From Oxalobacteraceae bacterium OTU3CAMAD1 (GTDB lineage Bacteria; Pseudomonadota; Gammaproteobacteria; Burkholderiales; Burkholderiaceae_D): 64,000 bases of DNA. Position 1 is the stretch's first letter; the number at the start of each line of letters is the position of its first letter. Below the pieces are notes generated by a model. The model searched no databases, had not been told where the DNA came from, and was given only the letters and a program-made list of their open reading frames with translations. Made by a program: the position numbers and the translations under genes. The stretch lies in the NCBI GenBank assembly GCA_024123915.1, contig CP099650.1:6758001-6822000 (forward strand), in the 5' to 3' direction. Shown piece after piece: positions 47,073 to 57,174 of the stretch.

Positions 47073-47236
47073 CAAAATGCCCAGAAAAAAATAAAGAATT
47101 ATTATAAAAAAATATTTTCCGGCCAACCCCTCGGCAAGACTCGGCTGTTTGCTGTGGGGATATCCGAGCGCGCAGGATATCATATTGCCTAACCGAAAAA
47201 TACATCCATTCCCACGGGGAGGCAACGGACGCGCTT

Positions 47237-47370
47237 CATGTCACCGCTCGCCGGTGCTGAACTTCCAGGTCTTGGAACGGGCATGGCCGTTGACGATGCC
47301 GGCGAAAGCGACGGTATAGACGGTGTTCGGCTTCATCCGCGCGACCGGCACGATCGTGAGTGTAAACGGC
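47237..47370 (+). repeat. 134-bp direct repeat, right copy
   Basis: Right copy of the repeat described at 46441. It covers the last 43 codons and stop of the intact CAP-domain gene plus four bases beyond. Confidence 0.9.
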
Positions 47371-48278
47371 GCGATCATCTCGTCGTTCCGCAGGACCGGC
47401 CCGGTGCTGGAGAACGTGCCGCCGACCGGACTGACCAGGATTCTGGCGCCCAGCGGCTGCCCGTCCGGCGTGGCGATCGATACATGATCGACAACGATGG
47501 CCGGTTTGCTCCGGGCCGCCGGGAACGATGTCGTTTTGAAGTTCAAGGTCACGGGCGGGCCCAGCTCGACGTACTCGGGCAGTGGCGAAGGCTCCTCGGT
47601 ATGGTTGTAGAAAACGGTGGGCACCTTGGTCTGGTCGGGATACGGATACACGCGGATCGTCCCGTCGTCGGGCAGTTGCTCGACCTGCGCGGCCCCCATG
47701 GAAAAGTTCACCACGCACACGGTGTACTTGCCGAATACCGGATCGTTCCTGGTCGCCAACGCGGCGATGCCGACGTCGCGCATGCCGGAGAAAAACAGGC
47801 CGACATGGTAAATGCTGTTGGCCCAGCTCGCGGCGCAGCCGGCGAACCGGCCCGCGCCGTTTGAACCATGCACCACCTCCTCGATGTAGGCGGCGCCATA
47901 ACCGGCGGCCTTGCCCCTGGCGGTGGCGTCGGCGCCCGTGAAGCCGGTGTTTCCCGCCGTCTCGGCGTGCAAGTTCACGAAGTCGCTGGTGTTCAGGTAC
48001 CGGTGGTGCGCCAGGGCGGCCTGGTCGAGTCTGGCATCCTGGGCCAGCAAGCCGGAGCCCACTTTTTCACGCAGCATGTTGAGGGCGTTGAACACGTGCG
48101 CGTTGCCACTGTCCTTCGCATATGAGGGAGCGGCCACGCGCCGGACCAGCGCGGCGGGGTCGGCGGGAGGGATGGCGTCCGCCGGCGCGGGCATTGGAGG
48201 GGGGCCGACGACGGAACCGCCGGCGCAGGCGGTCAACAACGAGGCAATGGCCATTGCCGTAAAACGTACACAACGCAC
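47241..48278 (-). CDS. CAP-domain lipoprotein
   Basis: A 345-residue secreted lipoprotein. The signal ends in a lipobox (SLLTACAGG, lipidated Cys). A CAP/SCP-type domain follows: HVFNALNMLREKVGSG, LAHHRYLNTSDFVNLHAETAG, ASWANSIYHVGLFFSGMRDVGIA. The C-terminal third is an Ig-like fold (GPVLRNDEMIAPFTLTIVPVARMKPNTVYTVAFAG). CAP proteins occur in stress, spore and surface roles without a single known activity. The GTG at 48278 is the start, preceded by GGGAAG six bases upstream. Its end is duplicated at 46445. Confidence 0.87.
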   Translation of the reverse strand: MRCVRFTAMAIASLLTACAGGSVVGPPPMPAPADAIPPADPAALVRRVAAPSYAKDSGNAHVFNALNMLREKVGSGLLAQDARLDQAALAHHRYLNTSDFVNLHAETAGNTGFTGADATARGKAAGYGAAYIEEVVHGSNGAGRFAGCAASWANSIYHVGLFFSGMRDVGIAALATRNDPVFGKYTVCVVNFSMGAAQVEQLPDDGTIRVYPYPDQTKVPTVFYNHTEEPSPLPEYVELGPPVTLNFKTTSFPAARSKPAIVVDHVSIATPDGQPLGARILVSPVGGTFSSTGPVLRNDEMIAPFTLTIVPVARMKPNTVYTVAFAGIVNGHARSKTWKFSTGER

Positions 48279-48383
48279 TTCAGTCTTCCCAAATATTTTT
48301 ATAGGTATCGAATTTCACATCGGCACAAATTGATGCCAAAATGGAATTTCAATTGATTATATTCTATATTTGGTGGATGACTG

Positions 48384-48868
48384 TTATTGACCCTTTGTGC
48401 TGACGCCTGCCGACGCCGGCGGCGTCGCGTATTTACGCAGGTGCCGGTCGAGGCTGTTGGCGAAGCTCTGGCGGTCGCCCTGGTTGAAGGCGGCCGGCCC
48501 GCCGGTGTCGACGCCGCTGCCGCGCAATTCATCCATGAAGGCGCGCATGCTGAGCATTTGCGCGATGTTGTCGTTGGTGTAGAACTCGCCGCGCGGGTTG
48601 AGCGCGTAACCGCCCTTCTTCAACACGTCCGACGCCAGCGGGATGTCGCCGGTGACGACCAGGTCGCCCGGCGCCAGCAGGCGCACGATTTCCTGGTCGG
48701 CCACGTCGGCGCCGGACGGCACCTGCACCGAGCGGACAAAGCGCGACGGCGGCACGCGCAGCAGCTGGTTGGCCACCAGGGTGACCTGCATCTGCATGCG
48801 CTCTGCCACGCGGTAAAGAATGTCCTTGATGACGGCTGGACAGGCGTCGGCGTCGACCCAGATCTGCA

Positions 48869-48869
<1 letters not shown>
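48384..48869 (-). CDS. YaiI/YqxD family protein (DUF188)
   Basis: A 161-residue PIN-like-fold protein of unknown function. The family signature is [18 protein letters not shown] at the start with [44 protein letters not shown] in the middle. The conserved Asp residues would fit a metal-binding nuclease-like site. ATG 48869 overlaps the ruvB stop by one base (TGATG), so the two are coupled in translation. The C-terminal 15 residues ([12 protein letters not shown]) are not conserved in type. Confidence 0.92.
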
Positions 48870-49924
<1,055 letters not shown>

Positions 49925-49939
49925 TCAGTTGCTGGTTGC

Positions 49940-50236
49940 CTATTTAAATCTTGTTTGAAATATGCGTTGATAATAATTGTCTATCTGTCTTTTGGTGATC
50001 CGCAGTTGCCGCTGTTCCCGCTCAGTCAACATGCGATACGGAACATTCGCCAGCTCGGGCGGCGTATCGATTTTCACCACAAGTGATTCTACCTTGCCTT
50101 CAGCCATCAACTGCTTCCAGACCCTCAATGATTCTTTCAGCTGTAGTAGTTTGGCTGAGATATCGGGCTTCTGACGCAGTGAGGCATTCGAACCCGAACC
50201 CGAATCGTTGTCGCCACCAGTATTCAATGTGTCCAT
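49940..50236 (-). CDS. Small hypothetical protein between ruvA and ruvB
   Basis: A 98-residue frame with no family that can be recognised; its second half is basic and helical (EREQRQLRITKRQIDNYYQRIFQ). Two starts are possible: ATG 50236, with a strong GGAGG four bases before it but inside the phosphoribosyltransferase frame, and ATG 50107, at the end of that gene and also behind a GGAAG. The shorter form of 55 residues is the more natural, as it overlaps the upstream gene by only eight bases. Its function is unknown. Confidence 0.5.
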   Translation of the reverse strand: MDTLNTGGDNDSGSGSNASLRQKPDISAKLLQLKESLRVWKQLMAEGKVESLVVKIDTPPELANVPYRMLTEREQRQLRITKRQIDNYYQRIFQTRFK

Positions 50237-50806
50237 GTTTCCTCCGTAGCTCTGACAATCGCGCGCTCGTGAGTGCCAACTCTGCCGAGTGGTCCTTTCC
50301 CGTTAAAACCGTTGCGCCGATGACGCACCCTTTCTGCGCAAGGATATGACCTCTTAAATTGGCGAGTGTTCCGCCTTGGCCGATAAAGTCATCGACCAGC
50401 AGGTAGTTCAGGCCAATTACAATCAGACCTGCGAAAAGCACCTGTCGTTGCAGACGCTCATAGCCAGTTGCGCCAGTGTGACTTACTTTGTTCGCTTGAA
50501 ATATTCTACGCTCCCGGGGCCAATTGAGAACATCAGAGATCAGCCACGCCACCGCCCGAGGTATGGCGTTGACACCAGACGCCTCCTCCGCATGCGCGCT
50601 GACCAGTATTGGCGCCAGTCGTTAAACCGCTTCCAGAGCTGCTCCAAAGTTTTAATGGAAACTGCATCGCTAACCAGTTCCATCGCAGCGAGACTATCCC
50701 CAGACTTGGCTGCGGCATACGCATGATGCGTCTTAACGAAGCTCTCGCCCGCGTGAATAAACACGGCGGGAAGATAACTCCAGGGAAAGCGTGTTGCTTG
50801 TTCCAT
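50100..50806 (-). pseudogene. Phosphoribosyltransferase, broken by one frameshift
   Basis: The N-terminal part (50806 down to about 50616) reads YLPAVFIHAGESFVKTHHAYAAAK ... LWKRFNDW. Continuation is in another frame: PILVSAHAEEASGVNAIPRAV, then RIFQANKVSHTGATGYERL, the PRPP-loop LLVDDFIGQGGTLANLRGHI and LTASEARYL. Adding one G in GGCGCC at 50611-50616 would restore a continuous gene (DWRPILVSAH). The protein type is a type I phosphoribosyltransferase with unknown substrate. It is lower in GC than ruvA and ruvB and lies between them. A sequencing error is an alternative to true loss. Confidence 0.8.
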
Positions 50807-50874
50807 AATCGGCGCCTCTGCTTTGCTCGACCTTCAAGCATAGGCGGCGGCAGCGGCGCTTCGTTTGAGGCGAA

Positions 50875-51453
50875 TCAGCCTTTGGACAGCGCTTTCAAGG
50901 CTTGCTTGATGCCGTCCGAGACGCCGCTGCCGGCCGGCACGGTCTTGAGCGCGAGCAGCGCTTCCTTGTCCGAGTAGCCCAGCGCCAGCAGCGCGTTGAG
51001 GATGTCCGACTGCGAATCGGGCACCGCGTGGCCGCCGCCGGCGCCGATGTCCGCGCCCAGCTTGCCCTTCAGTTCCAGCAGCAGCCGCTCGGCGGTCTTC
51101 TTGCCGATGCCGGGCACCTTGATCAGGCGTCCCGACTCCTGCAACGTCACCGCCTGCGCTAGGTCGGAGATCGACATGCCCGACAAGATCGACAGCGCGG
51201 TGCGCGCGCCCACGCCGGTGATCTTGATCAACTGGCGGAACACGGCGCGCTCCTCGGCGTTGCCGAAGCCGAACAGCAGATGCGCGTCCTCGCGGATCGC
51301 CTGGTGCGTGAACAGCACCACCTTTTCGCCGACGTGCGGCAGGTTGTAGAAGGTGCTCATCGGCACATCGACCTCGTAGCCGACACCGGCGCACTCGACC
51401 AACAGTTGCGGCGGATTTTTTTCAAGCAGAATACCGGAGAGACGACCGATCAT
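50875..51453 (-). CDS. ruvA: Holliday junction branch migration protein RuvA
   Basis: Binds the Holliday junction as a tetramer and loads RuvB. The 192-residue protein has the OB-fold start [32 protein letters not shown], the helix-hairpin-helix pair [14 protein letters not shown] and [20 protein letters not shown], and the C-terminal RuvB-binding domain ([21 protein letters not shown]). Start 51453 is 28 bases after ruvC, consistent with ruvCA co-transcription. Confidence 0.98.
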   Translation of the reverse strand: MIGRLSGILLEKNPPQLLVECAGVGYEVDVPMSTFYNLPHVGEKVVLFTHQAIREDAHLLFGFGNAEERAVFRQLIKITGVGARTALSILSGMSISDLAQAVTLQESGRLIKVPGIGKKTAERLLLELKGKLGADIGAGGGHAVPDSQSDILNALLALGYSDKEALLALKTVPAGSGVSDGIKQALKALSKG

Positions 51454-51481
51454 CGTGTTGTAGCCTTCTTAATTAGGGGAG

Positions 51482-52042
51482 TTAGCCGACCAGGCGGCCG
51501 TTCTTCATGCGCAGGCCGGCCAGCGGACCGCTCTTGGCGGTGCTGGTGCCCTGGCCGGCGCCGGCGATCAGGGTCAAGGTCTCGCGGCTGTGGGCATGGC
51601 AAATGGCGATGCCGAGCGCGTCGGCGGCGTCGGTGCCGGGCAGGCCGGGCAAGGACAACAGCCGCGCCACCATGTCCTGCACCTGCGCCTTGACCGCGCG
51701 GCCGGTGCCGACCACGGCCTGCTTGACCTGCGTCGGCGAATATTCAGCCACGCTGAGCTCGGCCGACACCAGCGCGCAAATGGCCGCGCCGCGGGCCTGG
51801 CCCAGCAGCAAAGTCGATTGCGGATTGACGTTGACGAACACCTGCTCGATGGCCGCGCACTCGGGCTGGTAGATGCGGGCGACCTCGGCCACGCCATCGA
51901 GGATCACCTTCAAGCGCGCCGGCAGGCCGCCCTCGCCGCTCTTGATGGTGCCCGAGGCGACGTAATACAGCTTCGCGCCCTGCTTGCGAATAACGCCAAA
52001 GCCGGTCGTGCGCAAGCCGGGGTCGATGCCGAGAATTATCAT
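51482..52042 (-). CDS. ruvC: Crossover junction endodeoxyribonuclease RuvC
   Basis: Resolves Holliday junctions by symmetric cuts. The 186-residue RNase H-fold nuclease has the first acidic site in [17 protein letters not shown], the Glu in [24 protein letters not shown] and the last Asp in [16 protein letters not shown]. Length is slightly above the usual 173-180. It is first in ruvC-ruvA. A bidirectional terminator is 23 bases upstream of its ATG. Confidence 0.97.
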   Translation of the reverse strand: MIILGIDPGLRTTGFGVIRKQGAKLYYVASGTIKSGEGGLPARLKVILDGVAEVARIYQPECAAIEQVFVNVNPQSTLLLGQARGAAICALVSAELSVAEYSPTQVKQAVVGTGRAVKAQVQDMVARLLSLPGLPGTDAADALGIAICHAHSRETLTLIAGAGQGTSTAKSGPLAGLRMKNGRLVG

Positions 52043-52064
52043 TGATGGATTGTATGCAGTAAAG

Positions 52065-52092
52065 AAAGCGCCCGCAAGGTAGCGGGCGCTTT
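52065..52092. terminator. Terminator between purH and ruvC
   Basis: A perfect 11-base stem AAAGCGCCCGC / GCGGGCGCTTT with a six-base loop. A-tracts and T-tracts on both sides make it bidirectional. It lies 152 bases after the purH stop (minus strand) and just upstream of ruvC, so it separates the two units. Confidence 0.8.
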
Positions 52093-52134
52093 TATGTTCG
52101 GATCATGTCCGGGACCGTCGATTGACCACGGAGC

Positions 52135-52171
52135 CACGTAGGGCGGATTAGGCGGAACGCCGTAATCCGCC
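52135..52171 (-). repeat. GGCGGATTA dispersed palindrome, copy 4
   Basis: CACGTAGGGCGGATTAGG through GTAATCCGCC. It forms an inverted pair with copy 5 in the 201-base gap between ruvC and purH. A nearly identical copy is at 62993. Confidence 0.88.
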
Positions 52172-52200
52172 ATCTATGAGCCGCCGACGGAGCACGCATT

Positions 52201-52233
52201 GGCGGATTACGCTGCGCTAATCCGCCCTACGTG
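52201..52233 (+). repeat. GGCGGATTA dispersed palindrome, copy 5
   Basis: GGCGGATTA and TAATCCGCC arms, ending CCTACGTG, 11 bases after the purH stop. The left flank GCCGACGGAGCACGCATT is shared with copy 1 at 3668. Confidence 0.88.
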
Positions 52234-52243
52234 GAACCGCGGC

Positions 52244-53830
52244 TTAGTGGCGGAAGTGGCGGATGCCCGTGTACACCATGACGACGCCGCGCTCGTTGGC
52301 CGCGTCGATCACTTCCTGGTCGCGCATCGAGCCGCCCGGATGGATCACGCAGGTCGCGCCGGCGTCAACCACCACATCCAGGCCGTCACGGAACGGGAAG
52401 AACGCATCCGACGCCACCACCGAACCGGTCAGCGACAGGCCGGCGTTTTGCGCCTTGATCGAAGCGATGCGGGCCGAGTCGATACGGCTCATCTGGCCGG
52501 CGCCCACGCCCAGGGTCATGTTATTGCCGCAGAAGACGATGGCGTTCGACTTCACATACTTGGCCACGCGCCAGGCGAACATCATGTCCTGCAACTGCTG
52601 CGGCGTCGGCTGCAGCTTGCTGACCACCTTCACGTCCGTCAACAGCACGTTCTTCGCATCGGCCGACTGCACCAGCAAACCGCCGCCGACGCGCTTGAAG
52701 TCCATGGTATTGACGCCATTGCCCAGCGGGATTTCCAGCAAACGCACGTTCTGCTTGGCCGACAGGATCTGCTTGGCCTCCGCCGAATACGACGGCGCGA
52801 TCAGCACCTCGACGAACAGCTTGGCGAGCTCGGTGGCGGCGGCCGCGTCGATCTCGACGTTGAAGGCGATGATGCCGCCGAACGCCGACGTCGGATCGGT
52901 CTGCAGCGCGCGCTTGTAGGCGTCGGCCGCGTCGGTGCCCAGCGCCACGCCGCACGGATTGGCGTGCTTGACGATGACGCAGGCGGCGCTTTGCTGGAAG
53001 CTGCCCATGCTCTTGACGCATTCCCACGCCGCATCGGCGTCGGCGATGTTATTGAACGACAGTTCCTTGCCCTGCAGCTGACGGTAGTTGCCCAGCGCGC
53101 CGTCGGTGGCGGCGACGTCGCGGTAGAACGCGGCCGACTGGTGCGGGTTCTCGCCGTAGCGCATGTCCTGCACTTTTTCGAACGCCACGTTCAGGGTGGT
53201 CGGGTAGGCGTTGCGGCTGGCGTGCTGGCGGTCGGCGCCCAGGCTGGTCAGGTAGTTGGCGATGGCGCCGTCGTACTGCGCGGTGTGCGCGTAGACCTTG
53301 GTGGCCAGCTTGAAGCGGGTGTCGTAGCTGACATAGCCGGGCGCGTTGTCGGTGGTCTTCATTTCCGCCAGCACCACGCCGTAGTCGGTCGGATCGCAGA
53401 TGACGATCACGTCCTTGTGGTTCTTGGCCGCCGAGCGCAGCATGGCCGGACCGCCGATGTCGATGTTCTCGATGGCGTCGTCCAGCGAGCAATCTTCCTT
53501 GGCGACGGTGGCCTGGAACGGATACAGGTTGACCACGACCATGTCGATGGTCGGGATGGCGTGCTCTTCCAGCTTGGCCACGTGCTCCGGGAAATCGCGG
53601 CGCGCCAGGATGCCGCCGTGCACCTTCGGATGCAGGGTCTTGACGCGGCCATCGAGCATCTCCGGGAAGCCGGTGTAGTCGGCGACCTCGGTCACGGCCA
53701 CGCCGTTGTCGGCCAGCAGTTTGGCGGTGCCGCCGGTCGACAGGATCTTGACGCCCATGGTGGACAGCGCGCGGGCGAAGTCCAGCACACCGGTTTTGTC
53801 GGAGACGGAGATGAGAGCTTGTTTAATCAT
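52244..53830 (-). CDS. purH: Bifunctional AICAR formyltransferase/IMP cyclohydrolase
   Basis: Catalyses the last two steps of IMP synthesis. The 528-residue protein opens with the IMP cyclohydrolase domain ([47 protein letters not shown]) and continues with the AICAR formyltransferase domain carrying [11 protein letters not shown] and [14 protein letters not shown], ending TGIRHFRH. Length and motifs are standard. It is downstream of fis, with 83 bases between. Confidence 0.98.
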   Translation of the reverse strand: MIKQALISVSDKTGVLDFARALSTMGVKILSTGGTAKLLADNGVAVTEVADYTGFPEMLDGRVKTLHPKVHGGILARRDFPEHVAKLEEHAIPTIDMVVVNLYPFQATVAKEDCSLDDAIENIDIGGPAMLRSAAKNHKDVIVICDPTDYGVVLAEMKTTDNAPGYVSYDTRFKLATKVYAHTAQYDGAIANYLTSLGADRQHASRNAYPTTLNVAFEKVQDMRYGENPHQSAAFYRDVAATDGALGNYRQLQGKELSFNNIADADAAWECVKSMGSFQQSAACVIVKHANPCGVALGTDAADAYKRALQTDPTSAFGGIIAFNVEIDAAAATELAKLFVEVLIAPSYSAEAKQILSAKQNVRLLEIPLGNGVNTMDFKRVGGGLLVQSADAKNVLLTDVKVVSKLQPTPQQLQDMMFAWRVAKYVKSNAIVFCGNNMTLGVGAGQMSRIDSARIASIKAQNAGLSLTGSVVASDAFFPFRDGLDVVVDAGATCVIHPGGSMRDQEVIDAANERGVVMVYTGIRHFRH

Positions 53831-53913
53831 GGCTGTGAAAGGCTAGGTGGGTTGATGTCTGAGTGCGGCCCGACGGCCGTTCCCAGCCGCCATGCCGGAA
53901 AAATCGCCGCTGT

Positions 53914-54147
53914 TTACAGCAGGCCGTGTTCTTGCAGTTTCTTGCGCAGGGTGTTGCGGTTGATGCCCAGCATCTGCGCCGCGTGCGACTGGTTGCCGTC
54001 GGCGCGCGTCATGACCACTTCCAGTATCGGCTTTTCCACGGTCAGCACGACCATATCGTAGATATTCGATGCCTGCTGCTCGCCCAGGTCGTTGAAGTAA
54101 TCTTCAAGGCTCTTCTGGACTACTTCCTGGATACTTTCTTTGCTCAT
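53914..54147 (-). CDS. fis: Fis-family DNA-binding protein
   Basis: A 77-residue nucleoid protein. The C-terminal helix-turn-helix ADGNQSHAAQMLGINRNTLRKKLQEHGLL is that of Fis, while the N-terminal half (VVQKSLEDYFNDLGEQQASNIYDMVVLTVEKPILEVVM) is the dimer domain. It is shorter than enterobacterial Fis (98 residues), as in betaproteobacteria. It lies 109 bases after dusB on the same strand, the conserved dusB-fis order, and before purH. Fis bends DNA and acts in growth control and recombination. Confidence 0.95.
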   Translation of the reverse strand: MSKESIQEVVQKSLEDYFNDLGEQQASNIYDMVVLTVEKPILEVVMTRADGNQSHAAQMLGINRNTLRKKLQEHGLL

Positions 54148-54256
54148 TTTGATGTCGTTCGCTAAATAATCTGTTGACGCTGGTAAATCACTCCGGGACT
54201 CATGATCCAGGCGCTTACCCTTCTGATATAACTTTTTTAGTGCTGGCTAACTGTTC

Positions 54257-55273
54257 TTATGCGGCTTGCAAAACTTCAGGGAGGCGGTATTGTAACCGCT
54301 CGCCGTAAGTCCACTGGGATTCGAAAAACTGGTCGACGGCGATCAACTGCTCGTCGGTGGACTCCAGCAGATTCATCTTCTGGCGGAAATCCTCGCCGCC
54401 CTCGAGGTCGCGCACGTACCAGCCGATGTGCTTGCGCGCGGTGCGCACGCCCAGGTAGTCGCCGTAAAACGCATAATGGGCGCGCAGGTGTTCGTCCATC
54501 AGCGCGCGCACTTCGTCCACGTACGGCGGCGGCAGATGGGTGCCGGTGCGCAGGAAATGCTCGATCTCGCGGAAGATCCACGGCCGGCCCTGCGCCGCGC
54601 GGCCAATCATGACGGCGTCGGCGCCGGTGTAATCGAGCACGAATTTGGCTTTTTCCGGCGTGGTGATATCGCCGTTGGCCACCACGGGAATGGCCACCGA
54701 CTGCTTGACCGCCGCGATCATGTCGTACTCGGCGTCGCCGGTGTAGCCGTCGGCGCGCGTGCGGCCATGCAAGGTCAGCATGGCGATGCCCGCGTCCTCG
54801 GCGATGCGCGCGATCCTCAAAGCGTTCTTGTTCTCGCGGTTCCAGCCGGTGCGGAATTTTAAAGTAACCGGCACGTCGACCGCGCCGACCACCGCTTCGA
54901 CGATCTCCCTGACCAGCGCCTCGTTCTGCAACAGGGCCGAACCGCACCAGCTATTGCACACTTTCTTGACCGGGCAACCCATATTGATATCGATGATCTG
55001 GGCGCCGCGCTCGACGTTGAAGCGGGCGCAGTCGGCCAAATCCTTGGGATCGGCGCCGGCGATCTGCACCGCCTTCGGCTCCATTTCGCCGGTGTGGTCG
55101 GTGCGGCGCGAGCTTTTCTCGGTCGCCCACAGGCGCGGATTGGACGCCGCCATTTCGGATACCGCGTACCCCGCCCCCAGCTGTTTGCACAGCTGACGGA
55201 AAGGCCGATCCGTCACACCCGCCATGGGAGCGACGAAAACGTTGTTGCGCAGTAAATGAGGGCCGATTTGCAC
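54257..55273 (-). CDS. dusB: tRNA-dihydrouridine synthase B
   Basis: Reduces uridine to dihydrouridine in the D-loop of tRNA using FMN. The 338-residue TIM-barrel protein has APMAGVTDRPFRQLCKQLGAGYAVSEM, DINMGCPVKKVCNSWCGSALLQ with the catalytic-region Cys, FRTGWNRENKNALRIARIAED, LHGRTRADGYTG and GADAVMIGRAAQGRPW. It is followed by fis, the usual order. Confidence 0.97.
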   Translation of the reverse strand: MQIGPHLLRNNVFVAPMAGVTDRPFRQLCKQLGAGYAVSEMAASNPRLWATEKSSRRTDHTGEMEPKAVQIAGADPKDLADCARFNVERGAQIIDINMGCPVKKVCNSWCGSALLQNEALVREIVEAVVGAVDVPVTLKFRTGWNRENKNALRIARIAEDAGIAMLTLHGRTRADGYTGDAEYDMIAAVKQSVAIPVVANGDITTPEKAKFVLDYTGADAVMIGRAAQGRPWIFREIEHFLRTGTHLPPPYVDEVRALMDEHLRAHYAFYGDYLGVRTARKHIGWYVRDLEGGEDFRQKMNLLESTDEQLIAVDQFFESQWTYGERLQYRLPEVLQAA

Positions 55274-55387
55274 TGGCGATACCTGATGGGGAAGAAGGAA
55301 CCTTCTATTTTAACCGAAGGGGTGCTCAAATAATAAGCACTATTTTTTATGAAAACTGCAAATGTGCAGTCTGAACGTTATGAACGA

Positions 55388-56038
55388 TCAGATCACATCG
55401 TCCATCGCGGCCAGACTCAGGTGCTCCACCTCGCCCCAGCTAGTTAGCGCTAACTTCCCATCGGAGAACGTGAAACGGTTGATGCTGGCGTTCTTGACCT
55501 GGAAATCGCGCGGGCTGTCGAGCTGCATGCCGACCGCCTCGCGGTAGGCGCACTCCAGCACGCCGCCGTGGGCGACGATGGCGACGGTTTTGCCCGGATG
55601 GCGCTCGGCCCACTCGCCGATGGCCGAGATGGCGCGCGCGTAAAACTGGCGGAAACTCTCGGCCACCCGCTCGCCGGGCGGCATCACCGCGTCGATATCG
55701 CGCGCCTGCCACAGGGCGAAGTCGGCCGGATACTGCTGCTCGACGTCGGTATACAACATGCCTTCGAAAACGCCGTAGCAGCGCTCGCGCAGGTTGGCGT
55801 CGGTGTGAACCTGGGCGCCGTCGTACTGGTCGGCCACGGCCTGGGCCGTTTGGCGGGCGCGCTGCAGGTCGCTCGAGACGATCACGTCGACCGACTCGGC
55901 GGCCAGCGCCTGGGCCAGCGCGCCGGCCTGGCGTTCGCCTTCGGCGTTGAGCGGGATATCGATATGGCCCTGCAGGCGGCGCACGGCGTTCCAGGCCGTC
56001 TCGCCGTGGCGGATCAGCAAAATATTCGTGTTGTTCAT
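55388..56038 (-). CDS. Histidine phosphatase-family protein
   Basis: A 216-residue member of the phosphoglycerate-mutase-like branch 1 family. The catalytic RHG motif is LLIRHGETAWNAVRRLQGHIDIPLN, the second His is in VAIVAHGGVLECAYRE and the acid in ERCYGVFEGMLYTDVE. Members include cofactor-dependent or -like phosphoglycerate mutases and CobC phosphatases; the exact substrate is not fixed. ATG 56038 overlaps the stop of the YbhB-like gene by four bases. Confidence 0.92.
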   Translation of the reverse strand: MNNTNILLIRHGETAWNAVRRLQGHIDIPLNAEGERQAGALAQALAAESVDVIVSSDLQRARQTAQAVADQYDGAQVHTDANLRERCYGVFEGMLYTDVEQQYPADFALWQARDIDAVMPPGERVAESFRQFYARAISAIGEWAERHPGKTVAIVAHGGVLECAYREAVGMQLDSPRDFQVKNASINRFTFSDGKLALTSWGEVEHLSLAAMDDVI

Positions 56039-56706
56039 GCGGTCTTTTTTCTTGGCTTGCGGGCCGGTTCGGCGGCCAGGGCCGGATTCAAAGTGTAGGT
56101 GCCGATCAATTGCGCCTCGTCGACGATATGGCCGTGGATGGCGTTGAGCACGTCGACACAAGTAAAGCGCCCTTCCAATGCCAGGCGCGGCACATCGAGC
56201 GCATACATGCGAAAAATATAATGGTGGACGCGCTCATCGTTCCACGGCGGACAGGGGCCATCATACCCGTAATAGTCGCCGGCCATCGCCGGGTCGGTGG
56301 AAAACCACCGGGCGTAATCGTTGACGCCCTGCCGCATGGCGGCGCCGTTCAGACTGATTTCCGGACCCGGCTTGCCGCGCGCGGCCACGCCGTCCGACAA
56401 CGCGCCCTCGGCGATCTGGTGCAGGCCGACCGGAATATCGATCAGGCTCCAGTGGAAAAAATCGTCGCGCGGCATACTCGCCGGCAAGGTAATGCCCGGG
56501 CGGTTGACGTCGGTGGCGTCGGTTGGGACGTCGCCGTCGATGCACAGCAACACCAGCGATTCGGTGCCGGCCGGCACGTCACTCCAGCTCAGCTGGGGAT
56601 TGCGGTTGCCCGACAGCGTCACCTGGCCGTCGGCGCCCATGGCGGCAAAGGCACAGGCGGCTGGAATCGCGGTGCCGTCCCGAAAGCTCTCACTCGACAG
56701 TTTCAT
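56035..56706 (-). CDS. YbhB/YbcL-family (PEBP, Raf kinase inhibitor-like) protein
   Basis: A 223-residue soluble PEBP-fold protein. It shows NPQLSWSDVPAGTESLVLLCIDGDVP (ligand-site DxDxP-like), PRDDFFHWSLIDIP and YDGPCPPWNDERVHHYIFRMYALDVPRL, the family hallmarks. The C-terminus is basic (ARKPRKKT). Function of bacterial members is uncertain. It is coupled to the histidine phosphatase gene by an ATGA overlap and is preceded by dtd after 21 bases on the same strand. Confidence 0.93.
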   Translation of the reverse strand: MKLSSESFRDGTAIPAACAFAAMGADGQVTLSGNRNPQLSWSDVPAGTESLVLLCIDGDVPTDATDVNRPGITLPASMPRDDFFHWSLIDIPVGLHQIAEGALSDGVAARGKPGPEISLNGAAMRQGVNDYARWFSTDPAMAGDYYGYDGPCPPWNDERVHHYIFRMYALDVPRLALEGRFTCVDVLNAIHGHIVDEAQLIGTYTLNPALAAEPARKPRKKTA

Positions 56707-56727
56707 CTCTGGTCTCCCCGACTGTTC

Positions 56728-57174
56728 TTATTTAGAGGTGGTCTGCAGCCAAAACGTTACAGGTCCGTCGTTGGTCAGCGTGACTTTCATGTCCGCACCA
56801 AACTGGCCCGTTTGCACCACAGTGTGCCGCAAACGCGCCTGCTCGACGAAATAATTGAACAGGCGCAAGCCGTCGGCCGGCGCGGCGGCCGGCGTGAACG
56901 AAGGACGGGTGCCGGACTTGGTGTCGGCCGCCAGGGTGAACTGCGGCACCAGCAACAGGCCGCCGGCCACGTCCGTCACACTGCGGTTCATCTTGCCGGC
57001 GTCGTCCGAAAACACGCGGTAGCCCAGCATTTTGGTCAACAAGGTGTCGGCGTCCTTCTCGGTGTCGTGGCGTTCGGCGCACACCAGCACCATCAGACCG
57101 GCCCCGATGGCGCCGATGGTGGCGCCGTCGACCACCACTTTCGCGTCGCTGACCCGTTGCAGCAGCGCGATCAT
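56728..57174 (-). CDS. dtd: D-aminoacyl-tRNA deacylase
   Basis: Hydrolyses D-aminoacyl-tRNA (and Gly-tRNA-Ala), protecting translation from D-amino acids. The 148-residue protein has [39 protein letters not shown] (the SQxT-like motif with PQFT) and the C-terminal NDGPVTFWL (GP cis-proline motif). It overlaps the tyrS stop by four bases, a meaningful link because D-tyrosine is the classic substrate. Confidence 0.96.
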   Translation of the reverse strand: MIALLQRVSDAKVVVDGATIGAIGAGLMVLVCAERHDTEKDADTLLTKMLGYRVFSDDAGKMNRSVTDVAGGLLLVPQFTLAADTKSGTRPSFTPAAAPADGLRLFNYFVEQARLRHTVVQTGQFGADMKVTLTNDGPVTFWLQTTSK

